Assembly (NCBI GenBank): GCA_964591245.1
Contig: CAZPZZ010000042.1
Span: 1 to 28,792, forward strand
DNA from: CAZPZZ01 sp964591245
GTDB taxonomy: Bacteria > Acidobacteriota > Vicinamibacteria > Vicinamibacterales > UBA8438
Length of the DNA: 28,792 nt
Direction of reading: 5' to 3'
Under the pieces are notes generated by a model. That model saw only the letters and a list, made by a program, of their open reading frames with translations, was not told the origin of the DNA and made no database searches. Shown here in pieces: positions 8,313 through 16,300 of the stretch. The position numbers and the translations under genes were made by a program. Position 1 is the stretch's first letter; each line of letters starts with the position of its first letter.

Positions 8313-10058
8313 CTACTCGGGCAGTTTGAAGACAAAGAGCATATTTCCGCGACCTGGTTGTTGAATCTCCGGCGTCAATCCACGGAAGTTGATACCGCCG
8401 CCGGCTGCGATGGCGAGGTACTGCACGCTGTCGTGCATGAACGTGACCGGAAAGCCACCCGCGCTCGAATTGAGAATCTGTTCCCACAGGATGTCTCCGG
8501 TCTGGGCGTCGAAGGCCCGGAAACGTCGGGCGTCGTCGGTGACGAAGACCAGTCCTCCGCCGGTGCTCAGCACCGACCCACCAATCCCCGCTCGTTGCCG
8601 GTAGACCCACCGCGGTTCGCCCGTGGCGAGGTCCAGGGCGGTGAACTGGCCAATCTCGCCTTCAATATTCGGGGCCGGTTCCTGCACGATCCGGGCGGAG
8701 CCATGGTGCGCCCCGGTGCGGTCCCGAAATGGATTGAGCGTTAAATTCATACAGACGTTATTGGTCGGCGCGTAGAGGGCGTTGACGTCCGGGTTGTAGG
8801 CGGTGGCTTGCCAGTTGATTCCGCCGAGGGCACTCGGGCAGACGAAGACGGGTTCACCGATTTCAGGAAATTTCAGCGACGAGTTGAGGATTACCCGGCG
8901 GCTTTCGGCATCGATATCGACCACCACGTTTTGCTGGTTGGTGGGCTGTGCCCAGAGAAATGCGCCGGTGGCGGCATCCAATGCCCATACGATGCCTGTT
9001 TTGCCTGGAATACCGGTCACGATTTTACGGCGCCGGCCTGGGGTGATGCCTTCATTTCGCCACTCGACGGCACCCGGCGAGACCTCGGTCTCTACGACCA
9101 GTCGCGCGAATGGGTGGTCGAGATCCCATTCGTCGTTGGGAATATGTTGAAAGTACCACACGATTTCACCCGTGTCGGCATCGAGGGCAAGCGTCGAGTT
9201 GGTATACAGGACATCGCCGTCTCCGCTACCGCGCTGGACCGAGCCCCAGGGAATCGGCACGCCGACGCCCGTGTAGATCAAATTCAGTTCCGGGTCGTAA
9301 CTTGGAGAATTCCAGGGCGAACCGCCCCGCCGGTCCTCTTCGGGAATATCGCCCCAGCTGTCATAGCCGAATTCCCCGGGGGCCGGAATCGTGTAGGTGC
9401 GCCACACCTCCGAGCCCGTCTCGATATCGTGGGCTGACACCCAGCAGCGGGTATTCAGGTGATAGCAGCCGGACATGCCAGCGACAACGCGTCCCTTGAT
9501 AATCATCGGGCCGCCGGAGTAGTGCTGGCCGATGGACCAGTCGCCGACCTGCACATCCCATTCGACGTCGCCGGTCTGCGCGTTCAGGGCGACAAGATGG
9601 GCATCGTGTGTGGCGATCAGGAGTTTGTCCTGATACAAGGCTCCGCTGCGGTTCGCGCAGGCAAGGGCCGCAGGGTGCTCGACCTGGTCTCGGCGATACT
9701 GCCACAGGCGTGACCCGTCTCGGACGTCGAGCGCCTCGACGAAGTCACACGCCTGTACGAGAAACATGATTCCGTCATGCACGAGCGGGGTGGTTTCTTG
9801 CCGACCTTGACCCATGGTCCAGGCCCATGCCAGGCGGAGGCCACCGACGTTACTGGTGTTGATTTGGTCGAGTGGGCTATGCCCCCAGTGGCCGTACGTC
9901 CGGCGCCACATGAGCCAGTCTTCCGGCGGAGCGTCAACCAGCATGCGCTGGGTTACAGGGGTATAGTCGTCAGCCACGGACTGCGCGACGGCAGGCGTAC
10001 CTGTATGCATGAGTCCAATCAGGACGCAGGGCAGGCAAAGGTGCCACCGGATGTGCAT
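8313..10058 (-). CDS. Secreted PQQ-dependent alcohol dehydrogenase-like quinoprotein without heme domain
   Basis: This is a 581-aa periplasmic quinoprotein with a signal peptide ending near 'TPAVAQS' and an eight-bladed propeller pattern of repeated 'ALDxxTGxxxW' units. It starts with the usual 'EDWLMWRRTYGHWGHSPLDQIN' type segment. The 'LALDADTGEIVWYFQ' segment gives the likely catalytic Asp293 with another Asp at 295. In known XoxF/PedH-type enzymes an Asp two residues after the catalytic one ligates a lanthanide, so lanthanide use is possible. The usual metal-ligand region (SGxEFG in methanol/ethanol dehydrogenases) is instead 'SGCYHLNTRCW' at 196-206, with Cys198 and Cys205. No CxxCH is present, so electrons must pass to a separate carrier. 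ATG 10058 follows GGGAGAG. It lies 64 bases downstream of the ferredoxin gene on the same strand. The substrate is unknown. Confidence 0.9.
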   Translation of the reverse strand: MHIRWHLCLPCVLIGLMHTGTPAVAQSVADDYTPVTQRMLVDAPPEDWLMWRRTYGHWGHSPLDQINTSNVGGLRLAWAWTMGQGRQETTPLVHDGIMFLVQACDFVEALDVRDGSRLWQYRRDQVEHPAALACANRSGALYQDKLLIATHDAHLVALNAQTGDVEWDVQVGDWSIGQHYSGGPMIIKGRVVAGMSGCYHLNTRCWVSAHDIETGSEVWRTYTIPAPGEFGYDSWGDIPEEDRRGGSPWNSPSYDPELNLIYTGVGVPIPWGSVQRGSGDGDVLYTNSTLALDADTGEIVWYFQHIPNDEWDLDHPFARLVVETEVSPGAVEWRNEGITPGRRRKIVTGIPGKTGIVWALDAATGAFLWAQPTNQQNVVVDIDAESRRVILNSSLKFPEIGEPVFVCPSALGGINWQATAYNPDVNALYAPTNNVCMNLTLNPFRDRTGAHHGSARIVQEPAPNIEGEIGQFTALDLATGEPRWVYRQRAGIGGSVLSTGGGLVFVTDDARRFRAFDAQTGDILWEQILNSSAGGFPVTFMHDSVQYLAIAAGGGINFRGLTPEIQQPGRGNMLFVFKLPE

Positions 10059-10122
10059 ATGTACTCTCCCTCGACCACTCTCTTCAGATTCTCTTGGTGA
10101 TCTTACAATCGGCTGGCTGTGC

Positions 10123-10473
10123 TTAGACCCACTCGGGTGGGGGAGCGAGGTCTTTCGAGGGGGCGCCCCCGGGGTCGGGCCGTCCGGAACCTTCCAGTCG
10201 ACTGATTGCCCGTACGGTCATGTCCTGGTCGCACAATACCTGGCACGACAGACGTATACCGGTCAGGCTTCTCGCCTCGAGGACGGATTTCTCCGCGGCC
10301 GTGATCTTGTTGGGTTCGCCGTCGACGAATTCCACGCGGCACGTGGTGCAGCGTGCGTTCCCGCCACAGGCATGCAACACGTCAACTCCAGCCTCTTCTT
10401 CGAGGGCGAGGACGAGGCGCTTGCCTTCAGGGACGTCGAATGAGCCGTATCCTTCAACTGTCAATTTTGGCAT
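10123..10473 (-). CDS. [2Fe-2S] ferredoxin, plant/adrenodoxin fold
   Basis: This small soluble electron carrier has 116 aa. The cluster ligands are Cys36, Cys42 and Cys45 in 'HACGGNARCTTCRVEF', plus Cys77 in 'RLSCQV', giving C-x5-C-x2-C-x31-C as in 2Fe-2S ferredoxins. The first ~90 residues form the beta-grasp domain. The last ~25 are a polar, proline-rich tail ('GGAPSKDLAPPPEWV') with no clear function. There is no signal peptide, so the protein should be cytoplasmic. It is the first gene of a probable two-gene unit with the PQQ dehydrogenase 64 bases downstream. This pairing is odd because the dehydrogenase is exported. The 255 bases upstream (10474-10728) separate it from the divergent gene at 10729 and should contain its promoter. 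Confidence 0.92.
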   Translation of the reverse strand: MPKLTVEGYGSFDVPEGKRLVLALEEEAGVDVLHACGGNARCTTCRVEFVDGEPNKITAAEKSVLEARSLTGIRLSCQVLCDQDMTVRAISRLEGSGRPDPGGAPSKDLAPPPEWV

Positions 10474-10704
10474 GCCGACATTTTACGGCAGATGAGGTCC
10501 AAAGCTGAGAGGCGTTCGTGGAGCGGCCGCGAGGCACGATTGAGGTGTCGCCCGGTGCGGGCGCTTCAAGGGGTGGTGGGAATTTCCTGACGGGCCGGCG
10601 TATCTTTGAGGCGAAGGGAGCTCGAAAGTGTAGTGTCTGGCGTCGTGGCGCAGTTGTCTGACGGGCCTCATGGCAGCGCCTGTTCACGTGGATTTTACAT
10701 AAAA

Positions 10705-10719
10705 TTAACACAGTGTTAA
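10705..10719. promoter_or_regulatory. 15-base palindrome, candidate operator
   Basis: TTAACACAGTGTTAA is a perfect inverted repeat with 7-base arms around one central base. It lies in the divergent intergenic region, ending 9 bases before the proposed GTG start at 10729. An AT-rich, -10-like stretch (TAAAAT, around 10699-10704) sits just before it. The size, symmetry and position fit a dimeric repressor site. I cannot name the regulator, and no regulator gene is adjacent. Confidence 0.45.
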
Positions 10720-10728
10720 CATTGAGCT

Positions 10729-11125
10729 GTGAAGAAGTTGAGCCCTCCGCGCGGCAAGAGTGTTCTGCGACTTGGCTTTAGCTCCGCGTGGAGGCCGTCG
10801 GCGGCGGTGGATGCTGTGTTGTTGACTGGGAATCCCGTGCAGGCCGAGTACACGGTTGTAGCGAAAGTCCGGACTGAGGGTGCAGTCGCGTTCCGTGATC
10901 CTGGAGGTATTGGCGTTCCCCTGATGGTCCGAGTGTTCAATTACACCGTGCTGTCTGCCCCCGCCATCGAGGGGACAATCGCGACCACGACCAGGCTTCT
11001 CGAGACCGCAGATCTGAAAGTGCATTGGGTTCGTTGTACGTCGGGCAAGGCATCGCCGCGGCAGTGCTTTGGGCCGAGTCCGGCGGGTAGCCTTGATTTG
11101 CGCCTGGTGCCTCCACCCCGGGATG
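10729..11125 (+). CDS. Hypothetical protein, 3' end lost in assembly gap
   Basis: This open frame is cut by the N run, leaving 132 codons. The segment from about residue 62 ('GVPLMVRVFNYTVLSA', then 'ATTTRLLETADLKVHWVRC' and 'DLRLVPPP') resembles an N-terminal domain I associate with hypothetical proteins of Acidobacteriota, where a short exported protein begins with a similar 'VRVYNYAxV' strand. The function is unknown. The start is uncertain. GTG 10729 has no good ribosome-binding site and yields about 60 residues without a clear signal peptide. ATG 10924 would start inside the conserved-looking part. The frame reads on after the gap into the DUF523 protein only because 100 Ns are placed there, so the two should be treated as separate genes. 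Confidence 0.5.
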
Positions 11126-11225
11126 NNNNNNNNNNNNNNNNNNNNNNNNNNNNNNNNNNNNNNNNNNNNNNNNNNNNNNNNNNNNNNNNNNNNNNNNNNN
11201 NNNNNNNNNNNNNNNNNNNNNNNNN
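11126..11225. other. Assembly gap (100 N)
   Basis: Exactly 100 Ns are present, the conventional filler for a gap of unknown length. The real distance between the flanking sequences is unknown. At least one gene end (left) and possibly one gene start (right) are missing here. Confidence 0.99.
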
Positions 11226-11226
11226 T

Positions 11227-12219
11227 CTGGAGCCCTTTGTGCCGCCGAAATCGATTTCCCCCCTGTCTACCGTCCGTCTTGGTGTTTCGAGTTGCTTGCT
11301 TGGAGAGGAGGTGCGCTTCGACGGGGGACACAAGCGAGACCCGTTCCTTGTTCTGACATTGGGTCAGTTGGTCGAGTGGGTGCCGGTGTGTCCAGAGGTG
11401 GAGTTGGGGCTCGGGACGCCGCGCGAGACCATTCGCCTCGTACGCGACCCAGCGGGCTCCGACGACGTGCGACTCATGACGGGAAAGACCGGGATCGATC
11501 TGACGCGGAGAATGCAGCAATACGCGCGACAACGAGTCCGGGCTCTCGCGAAAGAAGGGCTCAGCGGTTTCGTGCTCAAGAAAGACTCGCCGAGTTGTGG
11601 AATGACCAGGGTCAAGGTCTGGCGGGAGGAAGGGCCGTCTGAACGCAATGGACGGGGGCTGTTCGCGGCTGAACTCATTCGCCAATTTCCGAACCTGCCA
11701 GTAGAGGAAGAAGGGCGGTTGCACGACCCGGGGTTGCGGGAGAACTTCATTGATCGCGTATGCATGTACCGACGTCTGCGTACCTTGTTTGCGGGGCGTT
11801 GGACGGTGGGCGCCGTGGTGCGATTTCACACGGCCCACAAGTTGGTACTGATGGCGCATGCCCCGCAGGCGTACCGCGAACTGGGTCGTTTGGTCGCAGA
11901 GGCCAAGGGCGCGCCGCGCGCCGCGTTCTCACGGCAGTATCAGGATGAACTCATGGCGGCCATGGCGAAGCCGACCACGCGAGCGCGGCATACGAACGCC
12001 CTGCAGCACGCGGTTGGACATTTCAAGGTGTCCCTGGATCAGATGTCGCGAGAAGAACTCGGAGAGGTGATCGAAGACTACCGCCGCGGCTTCATTCCGT
12101 TGGTCGTGCCGCTGACGTTGATTCGTCATCATGCTCGTCGGCTCGATGTGTCCTATTTGCTCGGGCAGCAATATCTCGATCCTGAGCTGAAGGAACTCAT
12201 GCTACGGAACCACGTGTGA
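11227..12219 (+). CDS. DUF523 and DUF1722 (YbgA-like) protein, start uncertain at gap
   Basis: The first ~150 residues are DUF523, with 'LGVSSCLLGEEVRFDGGHKRD' near the start and 'FVLKKDSPSCGMTRVKVW' further on. These two cysteine motifs (SSCLLG and SPSCG) are the hallmarks of the family. The remainder is DUF1722/YbgA, with 'RFHTAHKLVLMAHAPQAYRELGRLVA' and the C-terminal 'LTLIRHHARRLDVSYLLGQQYLDPELKELMLRNHV'. The biochemical role is not established. In many genomes it lies next to photolyase genes, so a link to light or DNA-damage responses is often suspected. The reading frame is open from the gap. GTG 11239 is a possible start just before the conserved region, so little or nothing of the protein may be missing. 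Confidence 0.88.
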   Translation: MEPFVPPKSISPLSTVRLGVSSCLLGEEVRFDGGHKRDPFLVLTLGQLVEWVPVCPEVELGLGTPRETIRLVRDPAGSDDVRLMTGKTGIDLTRRMQQYARQRVRALAKEGLSGFVLKKDSPSCGMTRVKVWREEGPSERNGRGLFAAELIRQFPNLPVEEEGRLHDPGLRENFIDRVCMYRRLRTLFAGRWTVGAVVRFHTAHKLVLMAHAPQAYRELGRLVAEAKGAPRAAFSRQYQDELMAAMAKPTTRARHTNALQHAVGHFKVSLDQMSREELGEVIEDYRRGFIPLVVPLTLIRHHARRLDVSYLLGQQYLDPELKELMLRNHV

Positions 12220-12232
12220 AGGGGAACGCGCT

Positions 12233-12256
12233 GGCAGGACGGACTGACCGTCTGCC
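12233..12256 (+). terminator. Hairpin after the DUF1722 gene, weak terminator candidate
   Basis: GGCAGGACGG, then a five-base loop (ACTGA), then CCGTCTGCC can pair over nine base pairs with one bulged G. It begins 14 bases after the stop at 12219. There is no following T run, so intrinsic termination is uncertain. Confidence 0.3.
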
Positions 12257-12373
12257 GTGCCGCCGGGGACATCGACTGCCCACCGAGCCGCCTTCGGCCC
12301 GTGGACGCGCGCACGAGAATGTGAGCGAAGCGGTGCGACTCGTTGGTGTGCCTGCCTCCCACCGGAGTGGCAC

Positions 12374-12649
12374 CTAGTGCGCCAAGTTGGGGTGACAGCC
12401 CGACGCGGGTGTTTGCTCTGGCAGGGGCTGGCGCAGATAGCCTTCAAGAACGCGGTGGCATGCATTGCAGCCATTGCCGGCCCCGGTTCCATCTCGAAGT
12501 TCCCGTAGTGTACGAGGACGGCACTGCGCCATGCGGGACAGCAACTGTCGCTCGGCAACTTTGCAGCATCGGCAGATGACGCGTCCGGGCAGCACGGTGA
12601 CCGGCCGTTCGGGGGATTCTGCTTCAGCAGACTCTCTGGTTTCAATCAT
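12374..12649 (-). CDS. BFD-like [2Fe-2S]-binding protein
   Basis: This 91-aa protein contains a bacterioferritin-associated-ferredoxin-type domain at about 22-72. Cys26-x-Cys28 occurs in 'VICRCCKVAE', followed by 'TLRELRDGTGAGNGCNACHRVLEGYL' with Cys61-x2-Cys64. This CxC...CxxC arrangement is the family's cluster site. An extra Cys29 follows Cys28 directly. ATG 12649 is preceded by GAGGAAGG at good spacing. The final ~20 residues are proline-rich with Cys85. Known relatives help release iron from bacterioferritin or act as small redox modules. No bacterioferritin gene is in the window, so the partner is unknown. It is transcribed away from the oxidoreductase at 12811 and towards the DUF1722 gene. 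Confidence 0.85.
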   Translation of the reverse strand: MIETRESAEAESPERPVTVLPGRVICRCCKVAERQLLSRMAQCRPRTLRELRDGTGAGNGCNACHRVLEGYLRQPLPEQTPASGCHPNLAH

Positions 12650-12810
12650 GTGCCTTCCTCAATCTTTCGCGTGACCCGCGCATGCGTGCCTTTGAGGTTT
12701 TCAGTCTAGAGCGCTCGGGGTTGGCCGACGATGACCTGCGGCACACAGGCTTTGTGAATGTACGCACACACGAAGAGCCGATGGCTTGGTCGTGTATTTG
12801 GGAGTAGTGA

Positions 12811-14287
12811 ATGAATGAATCTGGTGGGTTGATTCTCGTGGCTGGCGCCACGGGTTACGTTGGGGGGCGCTTGGTACAGGCACTCGAACAGGCCGGGCGA
12901 CGGGTTCGGTGTCTCGCACGGCGTCCAGCGTTTCTGAGTTCGCGCGTCGGGGTTGGGACCGCCGTTGTACAGGGAGATTGTCTTGATCCGAAGTCACTGT
13001 TTGCCGCGCTTGACGGTGTGGATGTGGCTTATTACCTGGTGCACTCAATGGGCTCGGGCGCTGACTTCGAACAGGAAGATCGCGAGGCCGCGCGAAATTT
13101 TGGTGTGGCGGCGAAGGCGGCAGGCGTCCGTCGGGTGATCTATCTTGGGGGGCTCGGCAGCTCAAACGACAATCTTTCACCCCATCTCCGCAGCCGGCAT
13201 GAGACCGGTGATGTTCTGCGTGCGTCTGAGGTAGAGGTTATCGAATTCAGGGCCGGTATCGTCCTGGGCTCGGGCAGCCTCTCCTACGAACTTTTGCGGG
13301 CGCTGGTTGAGCGGTTGCCGGTCATGATCTGTCCTCGATGGGTGGCCACGCGCACACAGCCTATCGGGGTCGACGACGTGGTCGCGTATCTCGTCGCTGC
13401 GTTGGAGCTGGCGGAGACGGGCAACCGAACGTATGAGATCGGTGCTGACGACCAGGTCTCGTATGGGGACATCATGCTCGAGTACGCGCGACAGCGGGGC
13501 CTGCGTCGCGTGTTGATTCCAGTCCCGTTCCTGACGCCATCGTTGTCCAGTTTGTGGTTGGGGCTCACGACACCTGTGTACGCGCGGGTTGGTCGGAAGT
13601 TGATCGAGAGTCTGAAGAATCCGACCGTGGTGCGAGATCGGACCGCCCGAGAGGTCTTTCCGATTACGCCGGTAGCACTGTCTGAGGCGATTCGTCGCTG
13701 CCGGCAGCAGGAAGAGCAGCAGTTTGCAACGACGCGGTGGTCCGATGCTGTGTCGTCGGCACGGACGGTCCGGCAGTGTGGGGGTGCGGTTCGGGTCACG
13801 ACTCGTCGATACCCGCAGTGTGGAAGTATCGGCAGCGCCGTCTGTCGCGTTTGCGCCGGTCCGCCGCATCGGGGGCAGGCAGGGATGGTACTACTTGAGC
13901 TGGCTCTGGCATGTTCGTGGGATTATCGATTTGGTGCTCGGAGGTGTCGGAATGCGCCGAGGCCGTCCAGACCCCGAACAGCTTCGAGTTGGTGATCCGC
14001 TGGACTTCTGGAGGGTCGAGGCGTACGAACCTGATGTCCGATTGCGACTCGAGGCGGAGATGAAGCTTCCCGGGCGTGCCTGGTTGGAATTTGAAGTGGC
14101 CGAGCGTGATGCGAGTACGTCAACGATCCGCCAGACGGCGGTGTTCGACCCGATCGGTCTTGCTGGTCTCCTGTACTGGTACGGTATCTATCCGTTACAT
14201 AGTGTGATCTTCCGCGGCATGCTGGCCGAGGTCGCGCGTCGGGCGCGTCAGGAGGCTGCGTCCCGGTCGTCTGCGCAATCCCAATGA
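12811..14287 (+). CDS. NmrA-type SDR oxidoreductase with DUF2867 domain, split by a frameshift
   Basis: The N-terminal half (~290 residues) is an NAD(P)-binding Rossmann protein with GATGYVGG at residues 12-19 and the characteristic 'YYLVHSMG'. The C-terminal half is DUF2867, with 'RRIGGRQGWYYLSWLW', 'EQLRVGDPLDFWRVEAYEP' and 'MKLPGRAWLEFEV'. The two halves are in different frames. The first frame becomes nonsense after about 13780 and stops at 13995; the matching DUF2867 sequence lies in the +1 frame and ends at 14287. Removing one G from the GGGGG run at 13780-13784 restores a continuous protein of about 490 aa. The start ATG 12811 follows GGAG. The function is unknown, but related genes often sit beside DUF523/DUF1722 and photolyase genes. 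I list it as a gene because a homopolymer sequencing error is likely. Confidence 0.85.
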
Positions 14288-14328
14288 GCCTTTCGTCTGG
14301 GCGCGGCGCAGCGCGGGCGAGGCTTCCG

Positions 14329-15906
14329 CTAGGCCGGATCCTCGGGGCGCCTACGGTGGAACTCGGTGGTGGCCTGATAGGCTGCAGCAATGGCCAGAAG
14401 CCGTTCCTCGCCGAATGGCGGGGCGGCCATGACGACGCCCCGGGGGACCTGCCGTCCACTGTCAATCTCTGTGTCAGTGCCAATCGGTAGACAGAGCAGG
14501 GGAAGTCCGGTGCCGTCAAAAGCGCCCATCGACGTCGTGAGTACGACATCGCATTGGTTGAACAGTTGCGTGAGCAGACGCTGCAAGAGAAGCTGACGAG
14601 CCTGTTGGACCTTGAGATAGGTGTCGGCACTCTGGAGCATGCCGTTCAGGAACCGGGGCAAGCGGTCGGCGAAGTTCCGCACGTCGCGCCGCAAGTGCTC
14701 AATGAAGAACGCGGTGGGGTCTCCGTGTGAGCCGCCGAGTGGATTCTCGGTCAGTTCCTCCCACTGATCTGGCAATGCGACGTCTGGAATGATTTCAACA
14801 GAGGCCATGTCCCCCAGTGTGTCGATGAAGTCACGACGGAGTTCGTTGAGACGATCGTTACCAGAGGTGAGATAGTCGGGCCAGATTCCTACTCTGGTCG
14901 CCCATCTCGGTTCGGGGCGTGCTCCAGCGAGCGGCGTGGCGGCGAGGGCATAGTTTGGCGGTGCGGGGAGTCCCAGTGTGCGCGGATCCTGTGGATCCGG
15001 CTGGGCAAGCACCTGGAGCAAAATCGCCGCGTCCAATGAAGTTCTCGCCATTGCCCCGACGTGATCTCGTGTTGGGCTCAATGGAATGACGCCATGCAGG
15101 GACACACGCCCGAAGGTCGGCTTGATGCAGGTCAAGCCCTGGGCGTTGCCGGGGCCGATGACCGAACCGCCGGTTTGCGTTCCCACTCCGACGACTGCGA
15201 GCCGTCCGGCCACGGCAGTTGCGGTCCCTGACGATGATCCCCCGGGGCTGTAGGCCGGGTGGTTTGGCGTCCACGCGTTCCGGGTCGTCGGTGTGGTCGT
15301 GCCGTAGGCGCGGGCGCGGCCGCCAGCCAGGTTTCCCATCTGCGCTTTGCCCATGACGAGCCCGCCCGCGGCCCGTACGAGGGACACGACCGTGGCATCG
15401 TAGGCGGGCTGAAATCCTTCGAAGACGAGAGAGCCGCCTTCGGTCAGCAGGTCGGAGGTGTAAAAGTTGTCTTTTGGGGCAACACAGACGCCGCGAAGCA
15501 GGGCGTCCGCCCCATCGCGAGGACGGCGTTCGGCCTCTGCTAGAAGCGCCTCGGGTTCCGGTCGAGCCGCGTAGGCCTGATAGATGCCATCGTAGGCGTC
15601 GATCCGCTCGAGATAAGCATGGACGAGATCGGTAGGAGCGAGTTGAGCGTTCCGGATCAGGGAAATCGTTTCCGACAGGGTGAGTTCGGTCAGATCACTG
15701 ATGGCCTGCAGCCGTACGGAGGGCGTGAACGCCTCCTCTGCAATGGTCCGCCCTGCCGGGCGACCGCTTGTCGGCTGCGGGGTCAAGAGTGTGCCTGTCG
15801 TCGCGGCCGATGAGACCCACGCCATTCGATTCAGAAACCACCGGCGGGAGATGGATCTGTCCTGGGGTGGAGCGACTGTGCCTGAAACACTCATGCGCCG
15901 TTTCAT
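14329..15906 (-). CDS. Tat-exported amidase-signature hydrolase
   Basis: This serine amidase (about 525 aa) has the Ser-cisSer-Lys triad of the amidase signature family: Lys145 in 'VAPKDN', Ser224/225 in 'PGGSSSGTATAVA' and Ser248 in 'TQTGGSVIGPGN'. Such enzymes hydrolyse C-N bonds of amides; the substrate here is unknown. The N terminus carries 'RSISRRWFLNRMAW', a good twin-arginine motif (SRRxFL), followed by a short hydrophobic stretch, so export in folded form is likely. I chose ATG 15906; GTG 15912 is an alternative. The upstream small gene ends at 15916, leaving only 9 bases, so the two form an operon. Its 3' end converges on the DUF2867 gene with 41 bases between them. Confidence 0.92.
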   Translation of the reverse strand: MKRRMSVSGTVAPPQDRSISRRWFLNRMAWVSSAATTGTLLTPQPTSGRPAGRTIAEEAFTPSVRLQAISDLTELTLSETISLIRNAQLAPTDLVHAYLERIDAYDGIYQAYAARPEPEALLAEAERRPRDGADALLRGVCVAPKDNFYTSDLLTEGGSLVFEGFQPAYDATVVSLVRAAGGLVMGKAQMGNLAGGRARAYGTTTPTTRNAWTPNHPAYSPGGSSSGTATAVAGRLAVVGVGTQTGGSVIGPGNAQGLTCIKPTFGRVSLHGVIPLSPTRDHVGAMARTSLDAAILLQVLAQPDPQDPRTLGLPAPPNYALAATPLAGARPEPRWATRVGIWPDYLTSGNDRLNELRRDFIDTLGDMASVEIIPDVALPDQWEELTENPLGGSHGDPTAFFIEHLRRDVRNFADRLPRFLNGMLQSADTYLKVQQARQLLLQRLLTQLFNQCDVVLTTSMGAFDGTGLPLLCLPIGTDTEIDSGRQVPRGVVMAAPPFGEERLLAIAAAYQATTEFHRRRPEDPA

Positions 15907-15915
15907 ACCCACGGG

Positions 15916-16179
15916 CTAGTTGCCTTCCGTCCACGCTGTGAACGGCGCGGGATAGGGCTGGGGGAGTGTGTCTTGGGGGTCGATGTGGAAATCCGCCGCT
16001 GAGACCTCCTGGCGGAGGATGGACCGGGCATGGGCGAGCAGGCGCGCCTGGTCCATGGGAGCGCGGTCATCGTCAACAGGGAGCACCGAGATGTCGATGC
16101 CCACGAGTGCGTAGCGCGTGCGGATGAAGCGATCAAGTTCGTCGTCACTCGGTGGCGAGGGTGTGTCTGAAGATTGCAT
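15916..16179 (-). CDS. Small amidase-associated protein, possibly AtzG/DUF4089-like
   Basis: This 87-aa acidic protein lies immediately upstream of the amidase in the same direction. It has a helical N-terminal part ('DDELDRFIRTRYALVGIDIS'), a second helix ('MDQARLLAHARSILRQEV') and a tail 'DTLPQPYPAPFTAW'. The two-helix plus 'PxPxF' tail plan resembles AtzG/DUF4089 proteins, small GatC-like partners of amidases. I infer this from pattern and context only. There is no signal peptide, in contrast with the Tat signal on the amidase. The start ATG 16179 lacks an obvious ribosome-binding site. It is divergent from the PQQ dehydrogenase at 16301. Confidence 0.7.
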   Translation of the reverse strand: MQSSDTPSPPSDDELDRFIRTRYALVGIDISVLPVDDDRAPMDQARLLAHARSILRQEVSAADFHIDPQDTLPQPYPAPFTAWTEGN

Positions 16180-16274
16180 CGCGTGTGTCTCCGTCTGTCA
16201 GGGGCCGCACACATGATGGACCGGTGGTCCCCGGAGTGCAAGATTCCGATAAGCGCGGTTCCCTGCCCTCGCGC

Positions 16275-16280
16275 TACAAT
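16275..16280 (+). promoter_or_regulatory. Candidate -10 box for the PQQ dehydrogenase gene
   Basis: TACAAT lies 20 bases before the ATG at 16301, with the strong GGAGG ribosome-binding site between them (about 16291-16295). No convincing -35 box is found at the usual distance, so this is tentative. Confidence 0.25.
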
Positions 16281-16300
16281 CGGCGGATACGGAGGTCACC

